Below are positions 25,493 to 33,219 of a stretch of DNA of 64,000 nucleotides, piece by piece. Position 1 is the first letter of the stretch. The number at the start of each line of letters is the position of its first letter. Location of the stretch: positions 1,674,001 through 1,738,000 of the forward strand of contig CP103804.1 of the NCBI GenBank assembly GCA_024919175.1. The letters run 5' to 3'. The position numbers and the translations under genes were made by a program. This DNA is from Clostridioides difficile (lineage in GTDB: Bacteria; Bacillota; Clostridia; Peptostreptococcales; Peptostreptococcaceae). A model generated the notes under the pieces. That model searched no databases and was not told where the DNA came from. It saw only the letters and a list, made by a program, of their open reading frames with translations.

Positions 25493-26569
25493 TTAACCAA
25501 CTACACATATTTCTTTATCATATTTGTTTAGTATCTCGCAACCATCTTCAGTAACTAGTACTAAATCTTCTATTCTAACTCCAAACTCTCCTGGTAAATA
25601 TATACCTGGTTCTATAGAGAATATCATTCCTGGTTGTACAGTATCTGTATTTATAGAAGATACGTCTCCTTTATCATGAACTTCAAGTCCTATAGAGTGA
25701 CCAGTTCTATGAGTGAAGTATTGTCCATATCCTTTTTCAGTTATGTAATCACGAGCAGCAGCATCTATATCACAGAATCTAACTCCTGGTTTTACAATAG
25801 CTTCAGCTCTCTTATTAGCTTCAAGAACTATTTCAAATATTTCTCTACCTTTTTCAGGTATTTCTTTATAGAATATAGTTCTTGTCATATCAGCACAATA
25901 ATTATCTTTTATGCAACCTATATCTAATATTATTGCGTCACCAGGTTTTACAAGAGCATTTCCTGGCTCTCCATGTGGATTAGCTCCATTAGGACCAAAT
26001 CCTATGATAGGGTCAAATGAAAATCCATCCGCACCTAAGTCTTCATATATTTTAGATAATTTACCAACAAGTTGTTTTTCTGTAAGTTCACCAGAAACAG
26101 TAGCTTTAAGTTGTTCCATACCTTTGTCATTTAATCTTGAAGCTATTCTCATTAATTCTTTTTCTTCTTCATCTTTACACATTCTTAAAGTATCTATTAT
26201 ATAAGATGAGTTTACAAATTTGCTTCCTCCACCTGATTCCATTAAGCTTAATAAGAATCTAGCTGGCCAGTTTTTGTCAACACCCATAGTAGCAGTTTTG
26301 TCTACATGTTCAGTCACTATTTCTATTGGATTTTGAGTGTCATTAAACCAAACCATTTCAACACCTAAATCTTCTGCAACTGGGAATAATTCATTTATAA
26401 ATAATTTATTATTTCCATTTAAATTTAGGTATAAAGCTAATAGTCTTTCACCTGGGTGGATTAGTAATCCTGTTAAATAAAATATTGAAGTAGGATCACT
26501 TACCAACATTTGAGAAATATCATCTTTTTTCATTTGTTCAAGTACAGCATTTAATCTTTGAGCCTTCAT
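25493..26569 (-). CDS. M24 Xaa-Pro peptidase (aminopeptidase P / prolidase type)
   Basis: 358 residues; TAGGAGG precedes ATG 26569. It cleaves X-Pro bonds in the cytoplasm using two metal ions. All ligands are present: Asp in LDIG, Asp in ADMTRT, His in TGHSIGLEVHD, Glu in SIEPGIYLPG and Glu in VRIEDLVLV. The N-terminal creatinase-like domain begins MKAQRLNAVLEQMKKDD. It is divergent from an APC permease, echoing the M24/permease pair at 1324-3932, where the M24 protein has lost ligands. Confidence 0.93.
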   Translation of the reverse strand: MKAQRLNAVLEQMKKDDISQMLVSDPTSIFYLTGLLIHPGERLLALYLNLNGNNKLFINELFPVAEDLGVEMVWFNDTQNPIEIVTEHVDKTATMGVDKNWPARFLLSLMESGGGSKFVNSSYIIDTLRMCKDEEEKELMRIASRLNDKGMEQLKATVSGELTEKQLVGKLSKIYEDLGADGFSFDPIIGFGPNGANPHGEPGNALVKPGDAIILDIGCIKDNYCADMTRTIFYKEIPEKGREIFEIVLEANKRAEAIVKPGVRFCDIDAAARDYITEKGYGQYFTHRTGHSIGLEVHDKGDVSSINTDTVQPGMIFSIEPGIYLPGEFGVRIEDLVLVTEDGCEILNKYDKEICVVG

Positions 26570-26838
26570 AATAATTTCCTCCTAATCAAAATTCGATACA
26601 AATCAATTTTAGCACTATTAAACAAAAATTAGTATACTTTTCTTCTAGAAATATAAAAAAATTTTGACATATATTTTTTATATTAAATTTAATTCCCCAT
26701 TTTACATTAAAAGAAAAGTAAAATAAGTTTATATTGTGAAAGTTTTATAAAAATAATAACTTGAATGAGTAAAATATATATTTAACATAGTTATATAATT
26801 ATGAAAATTAATAAAAAAAATTTTATATTAAAATAATA

Positions 26839-26906
26839 TTGAAACAATTTTAAAAATTTAGTATCATTAAAGAGAAAGTGATGGAACTTTCAAAATTTAT
26901 CACTTT
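26839..26906 (+). promoter_or_regulatory. Promoter and leader hairpin of second APC permease
   Basis: TTGAAA (26839-26844), 17-base spacer, TATCAT (26862-26867). A hairpin AAAGTGAT/ATCACTTT (26875-26906) follows in a leader of about 190 bases. The rest of the 26570-27062 gap is very AT-rich; an isolated TTGACA at 26664 has no good partner. Confidence 0.45.
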
Positions 26907-27062
26907 TAGTAAATTTTGATTTCAAAATATCTAAATTTGAAGTATAAATATTTTTATTTAAAGTATTTTATAGGTTAAATTGAAGTGTTTTATAAGTTAA
27001 AGTTATTTTAACAGTTATGAAATCAATTTTTAATTAATAAAGAGAGGGGAAATTATAATAGG

Positions 27063-28466
27063 ATGGAAAAGAAAAAAATAGGCCTATGGAGTTTGGTATT
27101 TATGAATGTATCGGCTTTATATGGTATAAGATGGATAGCTAAGTCGACAGCATCAAGCTTCGGTTTAGGATTAGGTGCAATACCTATGTGGTTATTATTC
27201 TCATTTATATATTTCGTACCAGGAGCTTTAATTTGTGCTGAGTTAGCTTCTACATACCAAAAAGGTGATGGAGGTTTATATGATTGGGTTAAGGAAGCCT
27301 TTGGAGAAAAATATGGATTTTTAGTTTCTTGGTTAAACTGGACAGCTAAAATATTTTGGTATTCTTCATTCCTAACTTTTTTAGCAGTAAATGTTTCTTA
27401 TACAATAGGAAATCCAGCACTTGCAGACAATAAGATATTTGTACTTATATTATCTTTAGTAATATTCTGGGTATTATCTATTATAGCAACTAAAGGAATA
27501 AGTTTTACAAAAATATTTACTAATACAGGTGCATTAGGTTCAACAATACCAAGTGCCATACTTATAATATTTTCATTTGTAGCAGTATTAGTATTGAAAA
27601 AACATGATATAGCTTCAACATACACAATAGCTTCAATGACTCCAAAACTTAATATGGATGCATTTGTTGCTATATCAGCTATAATGTTTGGTTTAGCAGG
27701 GGCAGAAACTGCAGCTAACTTTATAACAGAAATAGATAAACCTGAAAAGAACTTCCCTAAAGCTATATTAATATCAGCTGGAATAGTTGCTTCATTATAT
27801 GTATTAGGTTCAATTGCAATAACAATGATAATACCACCAGACCAAATTACTGCTTCTAAAGGTGTGCTAGATGCACTTGCAGCTGTTTGTGAATCTTTAG
27901 GAATAGGTTCTTGGTTAGTTCAATTGATAGCTTTTGGTATAGCTTTTTCAATATTAGGAGCAATAGTTCTTTACATAGCATCACCAATAAAAATGTTATT
28001 TGGTAGTGTTAAAAAAGGAGTATTTCCAGATAGTTTGGTAGAAGTAAATAAACATAAGATACCTTCTAAGGCAGTTATACTTCAAGCAATAATAGTTACT
28101 ATAATATTATTAGTGACTACATTAATGCCTTCTGTTGATGCTATATACAATGTTCTTGTAACTATGACAGCATTAACTGCATTATTCCCATATGTGTTGT
28201 TATATGCTTCTTATATTAAGTTAAGAAAAGAGAGACCAGATGAAATTAGACCATATACTATGGCAAAGTCAACAGGTACTTGTATAGGTTTAGCAAAAAT
28301 GGTTTTAACTGTAACTGTAGTTGGTATATTGTTATCAGCAGCACCAGTTATGCCTACATTTGCTGAAAATATCATATATGAGATAGAAATGATTGGTGGA
28401 GGTCTTCTAGTTATCTTATCTGGTTTATGGTTATGGAATAGATATGAAAAGAGATCAGCTAAATAA
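27063..28466 (+). CDS. APC-superfamily amino acid permease (paralogue of 2514-3932)
   Basis: 467 residues with about 12 membrane helices. The N-terminus (KIGLWSLVFMNVSALYGIRW) and the segment AGAETAANFITEIDKPEKNFP are almost the same as in the permease at 2514, so they are close paralogues. Substrate unknown. The only good Shine-Dalgarno (AGAGAGGGG, 27041-27049) is 13 bases from the ATG, longer than usual. It lies just before the Trp T-box with no clear terminator between. Confidence 0.88.
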   Translation: MEKKKIGLWSLVFMNVSALYGIRWIAKSTASSFGLGLGAIPMWLLFSFIYFVPGALICAELASTYQKGDGGLYDWVKEAFGEKYGFLVSWLNWTAKIFWYSSFLTFLAVNVSYTIGNPALADNKIFVLILSLVIFWVLSIIATKGISFTKIFTNTGALGSTIPSAILIIFSFVAVLVLKKHDIASTYTIASMTPKLNMDAFVAISAIMFGLAGAETAANFITEIDKPEKNFPKAILISAGIVASLYVLGSIAITMIIPPDQITASKGVLDALAAVCESLGIGSWLVQLIAFGIAFSILGAIVLYIASPIKMLFGSVKKGVFPDSLVEVNKHKIPSKAVILQAIIVTIILLVTTLMPSVDAIYNVLVTMTALTALFPYVLLYASYIKLRKERPDEIRPYTMAKSTGTCIGLAKMVLTVTVVGILLSAAPVMPTFAENIIYEIEMIGGGLLVILSGLWLWNRYEKRSAK

Positions 28467-28510
28467 AAATGTATTTTAAATATATATTTTGGATATTATT
28501 ATATATATAG

Positions 28511-28539
28511 TTGACAATTTATATCATAAGGAATATTAT
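28511..28539 (+). promoter_or_regulatory. Promoter of the Trp T-box operon
   Basis: TTGACA (28511-28516), 17-base spacer, TATTAT (28534-28539). Confidence 0.7.
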
Positions 28540-28554
28540 AAAATAAAGAAATTA

Positions 28555-28820
28555 ATAAATTAAATCCTGAGATAAGAAAGAGTAAATAAATAGACTTTTA
28601 CACAGAGAATTAAGGGTGCTGAGAACTTAATAAAAAGTGTTTATTGAATGGGTCTTTGAGGAGTAAGGTGAAATGCAGTTTAAGACTGTAGATTATCTGA
28701 TATCGTGTGTGCACGTTATAGCATATATTAAGATATATATATTCAGCTTTGAGTATATATAAATTTAGGTGGTACCACGGAAAATATATCCGTCCTATTG
28801 ATTTAGGACGGATTTTTTAA
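28555..28820 (+). ncRNA. T-box leader (tryptophan) of nucleosidase-trpS operon
   Basis: The T-box AGGTGGTACCACGG (28767-28780) precedes a terminator (TCCGTCCTA at 28789 onward with TAGGACGGA, then TTTTTT). The candidate specifier is TGG at 28649-28651; it aligns with the ATC of the ileS leader when the shared CTTTGAG/CTCTTGAG segments are matched. This fits trpS two genes downstream. An overlapping ATG reading (Met) fits the alignment less well. Confidence 0.9.
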
Positions 28821-28842
28821 TATAGAAAATTTAGGAGGCAAA

Positions 28843-29541
28843 ATGAACGTTATAGGAATTATAGGTGCAATGGATGAAGAAGTAAGTATATTAGTAAATT
28901 TAATGGATATTAAAGAAACTGTAAAAAAAGCTAGCTTAGAATTTCATAAAGGGACTTTAGAAGGAAAAAATGTAGTATTAGTAAGGTGTGGCATAGGAAA
29001 AGTTAACTCTGCTCTTTGTGCACAAATATTAATAAGTGAATTTAAAGTTGATGCTATTGTCAATACAGGTGTTGCGGGGGCTTTAAATGAAAATCTTGAT
29101 GTCAATGATATAGTAATTTCAACGGATGCAATACAATACGATGTAGATACTACTGCATTTGGAGACCCTAAAGGTGTTATACCAAGAATGGAAACATCTG
29201 TATTTAAAGCAGATGAAAGACTTGTAGAAGCTGCTTATAAATCTTCTATAGAAGAGACAAAAACTCATAAAGTATTAAAAGGAAGAGTAGTAACAGGAGA
29301 TATATTTATAAACTCTAAAGAATTAAAAGAAGAATTAGTAAATGATTTTAATGGGTATTGTGGAGAGATGGAAGGTGGAGCTATAGCTCATGTATGTTAC
29401 TTAAATAATATTCCATTTGTCATAATAAGAGCGATGTCTGATAAAGCAGATGGAAGTGCTGGCGTTGCATATGAAGTATTTGTACATGAGGCAGCCAACA
29501 ATTCTAAAGATATCGTATTAAGTATGTTAAAATCAATATAA
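28843..29541 (+). CDS. mtnN: 5'-methylthioadenosine/S-adenosylhomocysteine nucleosidase
   Basis: 232 residues after TAGGAGG. It cleaves adenine from MTA, SAH and 5'-deoxyadenosine, clearing inhibitory by-products of SAM chemistry and feeding methionine salvage and autoinducer-2 precursor formation. Family motifs are IGAMDEEVSILV at the start, NTGVAGAL, and the catalytic region MEGGAIAHVCY with SDKADGSA. It is the first gene behind a tryptophan T-box, 23 bases before trpS, an unusual regulatory setting. Confidence 0.95.
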   Translation: MNVIGIIGAMDEEVSILVNLMDIKETVKKASLEFHKGTLEGKNVVLVRCGIGKVNSALCAQILISEFKVDAIVNTGVAGALNENLDVNDIVISTDAIQYDVDTTAFGDPKGVIPRMETSVFKADERLVEAAYKSSIEETKTHKVLKGRVVTGDIFINSKELKEELVNDFNGYCGEMEGGAIAHVCYLNNIPFVIIRAMSDKADGSAGVAYEVFVHEAANNSKDIVLSMLKSI

Positions 29542-29564
29542 ATATATAAGGAGGTACAAAGAAA

Positions 29565-30566
29565 ATGAGTGAAAAAAAAGTTATATTTAGTGGTGCACAA
29601 CCATCAGGAAAAATGACTTTAGGAAATTATTTAGGAGCTATAAAAAACTGGACTGAACTTCAAGATAATTATGATTGCTATTATAGTATAGTTGATTTAC
29701 ATGCAATAACAGTACCTCAAGACCCTAAAGTTTTGAGAGCTAATGCTATAGAGTTGCTTGCTCAATATATAGCTTGTGGATTAGACCCAGAAAAAAATAC
29801 TATATTCATACAATCACATGTCAAAGAGCATGTTGAACTTATGTGGGTATTGAATACAATGACTTATATGGGTGAATTAAGTAGAATGACTCAATTTAAA
29901 GATAAATCACAAAAGAGTGAAGCAAATCTAAATGCAGGTTTATTCACATATCCAGTTCTTATGGCTGCTGATATATTGTTGTATCAAACTGATTTAGTTC
30001 CAGTTGGAGATGACCAAAAGCAACATTTAGAGTTAGCACGTGATTTAGCAAATAGATTTAATAATAGATTTTCACCTACTTTTGTAGTTCCAGAAGGATA
30101 CTATCCAAAAGGTGGAGCAAGAGTAATGAGTTTACAAGAACCAACTAAGAAAATGAGTAAATCTGATTCAAATGACAATGCATTTATATTGTTGGCAGAC
30201 GATTCAGATTCTATAAAGAGAAAAATAAAGAGAAGTGTTACTGATTCTTTAGGCGTTGTAAAGTATACTGATGAACAACCTGGTATTAAGAATCTACTTG
30301 ATATATACTCTAATTTAAGTAAAAAGAGTGTAGAAGAGATTGTAAATATGTATGAAGGTAAGGGTTATGGAGTATTTAAAGAAGATGTAGCTGAAGTAGT
30401 ATCAGAAGCTTTAAGACCAATAAGAGAGAAATACGTTGACCTTCTTAATAATAAAGATTATTTAGAAAAAATATACACTATGGGAGCTGAAAAGGCTGAA
30501 AAACAAGCTAGAAAAACTCTTAGAAAAGTTTATAAAAAAGTTGGATTTATAGAGAGAAGATATTAA
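29565..30566 (+). CDS. trpS: Tryptophanyl-tRNA synthetase
   Basis: 333 residues after AAGGAGG. It charges tRNA-Trp. The class I signature is SGAQPSGKMTLGNYLGAIKNW (TLGN as HIGH), and KKMSKSDSND is the KMSKS loop; GDDQKQHLELARDLANRFN is conserved in TrpRS. It is co-transcribed with mtnN from the T-box promoter and ends at a terminator. Confidence 0.97.
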   Translation: MSEKKVIFSGAQPSGKMTLGNYLGAIKNWTELQDNYDCYYSIVDLHAITVPQDPKVLRANAIELLAQYIACGLDPEKNTIFIQSHVKEHVELMWVLNTMTYMGELSRMTQFKDKSQKSEANLNAGLFTYPVLMAADILLYQTDLVPVGDDQKQHLELARDLANRFNNRFSPTFVVPEGYYPKGGARVMSLQEPTKKMSKSDSNDNAFILLADDSDSIKRKIKRSVTDSLGVVKYTDEQPGIKNLLDIYSNLSKKSVEEIVNMYEGKGYGVFKEDVAEVVSEALRPIREKYVDLLNNKDYLEKIYTMGAEKAEKQARKTLRKVYKKVGFIERRY

Positions 30567-30627
30567 TTTTATTATATATCTTCTTTAGTAAATAAATTTT
30601 AAAGTTATTAAAAAAGCATATGATAGG

Positions 30628-30670
30628 AACTAAAGAGGATGTTATTAAGATAATATCCTCTTTAGTTTTG
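30628..30670 (+). terminator. Intrinsic terminator after trpS
   Basis: A perfect 13-bp stem (AACTAAAGAGGAT at 30628-30640 with ATCCTCTTTAGTT at 30655-30667) is followed by TTG. Confidence 0.8.
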
Positions 30671-30673
30671 TAA

Positions 30674-30878
30674 TAAAAAAAGATGAGCTTTTGCTCATCT
30701 CAAAGGGGTTAGATTATTCTTACTTTGGGGAAAGTAGAATAAAGGTAAAAGTTAACTGATGTTAACTTTGTTCTTTTTTGCATATCACTACTGAGCATAA
30801 AAAAATCAGAAAACCAGAGCCTTCTGAACTAACTTTGAACACACGTCCATTATACTTTATACTCAATATGTAATTTAT
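30674..30878 (-). ncRNA. Candidate free-standing structured RNA, about 205 nt
   Basis: On the minus strand a near-perfect promoter (see 30885-30913) would start transcription near 30878. Transcription would end at a strong terminator hairpin AGATGAGC-AAAA-GCTCATCT (30700-30681) followed by a U-tract. Within it, ends pair (TCAAAG+TTAG at 30838-30829 with CTAA+CCC+CTTTGA at 30712-30700). Inside are hairpins TCAGAA/TTCTGA, AAAGTTAAC/GTTAACTTT and a TATTCTACTTT/AAAGTAAGAATA stem with a CCCC loop, so it folds as a multibranch structure. Short ORFs (14 and 29 codons) exist but lack ribosome binding sites. I do not recognise the family; the next minus-strand gene is too far away for a leader. Length is like 6S RNA, but the fold is not. 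Confidence 0.6.
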
Positions 30879-30884
30879 GAATTA

Positions 30885-30913
30885 ATTTTAACTCTTATAA
30901 AGAAAATTGTCAA
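30885..30913 (-). promoter_or_regulatory. Sigma-A promoter of the minus-strand RNA
   Basis: Minus strand: TTGACA (30913-30908), exactly 17 bases, TAAAAT (30890-30885). One of the best promoter matches in the window, and no annotated minus-strand gene uses it. Confidence 0.7.
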
Positions 30914-31095
30914 TAATATATCAAAAAAACGTTTTAAAAAATTTATATATATAATTAAATGAGTTTGATTTTATGTTTAATTGATATGATACAATAATTA
31001 AGGCAATTATTTTTTATATATTTGATAAAGCATAAAAATAATACCAATAGCATATATAAAAATTATTTTTAACAGGGAAAATAAGAGGGAAAAAC

Positions 31096-32298
31096 ATGAA
31101 AACATCAATTTTAATAGCATTAATAGAAAAAACAAGCCTTATTGTAGTATTATTTCTTCTAATAACAAAGCTAAAAACATTTAAACAAATATTTCAAAAA
31201 GAAGAATATAGCTTAAATGATTTGATTTGCATATCTTTAGTTTTTACTTTTCTAGCTATATTTGGTACTTACAATGGTATAAATTATATGGGGTCAATAG
31301 TAAATACTCGAATAATATCTATAGTATCAGGAGGCGTTTTATTTGGACCAATTGTAGGTATTACAGCAGGTTTGATTTCAGGTATCCATAGGTATTTTAT
31401 GGATATTGGAGGTATAACATCCATGCCATGTCTTTTGTCAAGCATACTAGCAGGTGTTTTATCAGGATTTTTATATAAGAAGATACCAAAAAAGCATAGA
31501 GTGATATATGGAATACTAGTAGGTATGATTTCTGAAAGTTTTACTATATTACTTATATATTTAATATCACAGCCTCATTCTCTGGCAATTCAAATAATTA
31601 ATGGAATATATTTACCTTTAATTGTCGGACAAATTGGTATAGGGTTTGTTATATCTATAGTTGAGGGAATTGAAAAAGATAAAAAGGATATAGAAGCAAG
31701 AAATAAAGCAGAGATAAAAGCACTTCAAAGGCAAATTAATCCACATTTTTTATTTAATTCTCTAAATACGATAGCATCTTTTATAAGATTTAATCCAGAT
31801 AAAGCTAGAGAACTCATAATAAATTTATCAACTTACTTAAGATACAATCTTGAATATAGTGATAACTTGATAGACATAAATAAAGAGATTGAGCAAGTTA
31901 AATCTTTTGTAGAAATAGAAAAGGCTAGATTTGGAGATTTATTGACTATAATTTATGATATAGATGATGTAAATATAAAAATTCCAAGCTTAATTATACA
32001 ACCAATAGTAGAGAATGCAATAATACATGGAATTTTGGAAAGTGGAAGAGAAGGTATAGTAAAAATATCCATAAAAAAGTTACAACATTCATTAGAAAAT
32101 ACTGTGAGAATATCGATTGAGGATGACGGTATAGGCATAAGTGAAGAAGTTATAAATAATGTATATCAAGATAACATGCCAGAAAACAAAATTGGGCTTT
32201 ATAATGTTCATTTAAGACTTAAGCTAATGTATGGAAGTGGCCTTAATATGAGAAGAACTGATAAAGGAACTTTAATTATGTTTTATGTAAAGGAGTAG
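31096..32298 (+). CDS. LytS/BtsS-type sensor histidine kinase, short form without GAF
   Basis: 400 residues after AGAGGG. About six membrane segments form a 5TM-LYT sensor (INYMGSIVNTRIISIVSGGVLFG..., GLISGIHRYFMD). The kinase core follows directly: QINPHFLFNSLNTI holds the phospho-acceptor His, IIQPIVENAIIHG is the N box and DDGIGIS the G1 box. B. subtilis LytS and E. coli BtsS are about 560-590 residues with a GAF domain between; none fits here. It pairs with the LytTR regulator 4 bases downstream and a CstA transporter, like the pyruvate-sensing BtsSR-BtsT system. Confidence 0.9.
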   Translation: MKTSILIALIEKTSLIVVLFLLITKLKTFKQIFQKEEYSLNDLICISLVFTFLAIFGTYNGINYMGSIVNTRIISIVSGGVLFGPIVGITAGLISGIHRYFMDIGGITSMPCLLSSILAGVLSGFLYKKIPKKHRVIYGILVGMISESFTILLIYLISQPHSLAIQIINGIYLPLIVGQIGIGFVISIVEGIEKDKKDIEARNKAEIKALQRQINPHFLFNSLNTIASFIRFNPDKARELIINLSTYLRYNLEYSDNLIDINKEIEQVKSFVEIEKARFGDLLTIIYDIDDVNIKIPSLIIQPIVENAIIHGILESGREGIVKISIKKLQHSLENTVRISIEDDGIGISEEVINNVYQDNMPENKIGLYNVHLRLKLMYGSGLNMRRTDKGTLIMFYVKE

Positions 32299-32302
32299 GA
32301 CT

Positions 32303-33073
32303 ATGAAAGCAATAATAGTTGAGGATGAGTTTCCAGCAAGAAAGGAATTAAGATATTTTATTGAAAATAAAAGCAAGATTGAGGTAGTAAGTGAGTTTAC
32401 CAATGGTATAGAGGTGTTAGATTTCATTCAAGAAAATAAAATAGATGTGATTTTTTTGGACATAAATATACCTCATCTTGATGGAATGTTACTTGCAAAA
32501 ACATTAAATCAATTTAAAGCAAGACCTAAAATAGTCTTTATAACAGCATATGAAAATTATGCAGTAGATGCTTTTTCATTAGGTGTATTTGATTATGTAC
32601 TCAAACCTTATTCTGAGGATAGAATTACATCAATGTTGGAGAAGTTGGAGAAAAGTGAAACAAATAGTAGTGAAATATCTAGTAATAACAATTATATATC
32701 TAGTGATAAAAAAGGTACAATAAATCAAAATATAGAGGAAATAACACATAAAATTAGCCTTTGGAAAGGTGATAAATTGGTTGTAATAGATATTGATGAT
32801 ATATACTACTGTGAGGCTAATGAAAGACAGACCTTTATATATACTGAAAAGGAAACGTTTATACTAAAAGAGGGCATATCAGAAGTAGAAAATATAATAA
32901 ATGATAAAACTTTTTTTAGAACACACAGGTCTTACATAGTAAATTTAACTAAAGTAAAAGAAATTATCCCCTGGTTTAATAATACATACATATTGAAGTT
33001 AAAAGATAGTGGTTATGAAGTAACTGTAAGTAGAAGTAAAATAAAAGAATTCAGGCTATTAATGCATATATAA
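32303..33073 (+). CDS. LytTR-family response regulator
   Basis: 256 residues; the Shine-Dalgarno AAAGGAG overlaps the end of the kinase gene. The receiver domain has acidic residues VEDEF near the start, the phospho-Asp in VIFLDINIPHLDG and KPYSEDR. A linker is followed by a LytTR DNA-binding domain (residues about 150-250: KLVVIDIDDIYYCEANERQT, FRTHRSYIVNLTKVKEI). It likely activates cstA, as BtsR or LytR regulators activate adjacent carbon or pyruvate transporters. Confidence 0.93.
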   Translation: MKAIIVEDEFPARKELRYFIENKSKIEVVSEFTNGIEVLDFIQENKIDVIFLDINIPHLDGMLLAKTLNQFKARPKIVFITAYENYAVDAFSLGVFDYVLKPYSEDRITSMLEKLEKSETNSSEISSNNNYISSDKKGTINQNIEEITHKISLWKGDKLVVIDIDDIYYCEANERQTFIYTEKETFILKEGISEVENIINDKTFFRTHRSYIVNLTKVKEIIPWFNNTYILKLKDSGYEVTVSRSKIKEFRLLMHI

Positions 33074-33139
33074 AGTCATTTCATGTACTTAAATATGCAC
33101 TTAATGTGATTAACATTTATATTAGTACAAAAAAGTATT

Positions 33140-33172
33140 ACTATTTGAACTGGAAATAGTTTTCTTAAAACT
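33140..33172. promoter_or_regulatory. Inverted repeats upstream of cstA
   Basis: ACTATTT/AAATAGT (33140-33160) overlaps AGTTTT-CTT-AAAACT (33158-33172), 48-80 bases before the cstA start. They could be LytTR-binding or leader structures; LytTR sites are normally direct repeats, so assignment is weak. Confidence 0.35.
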
Positions 33173-33219
33173 ATAAAAATTTATAAAGCAATTATACAAA
33201 AAACTAAGGGGATGAATTT

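Noticed and set aside
26881..26900. CodY-box-like sequence before the second permease
   Set aside because: Five mismatches to AATTTTCWGAAAATT, which is chance level in such AT-rich DNA.
28648..28650. ATG (Met) as the specifier of the second T-box, attractive because a SAM-related gene follows
   Set aside because: Alignment with the ileS leader places TGG in the specifier position, and trpS is in the operon.
30777..30797. 29-codon minus-strand ORF (starting MLSSDMQKR) inside the candidate RNA, considered as a type I toxin
   Set aside because: No ribosome site and no hydrophobic helix with a charged tail; RNA pairing explains the sequence better.
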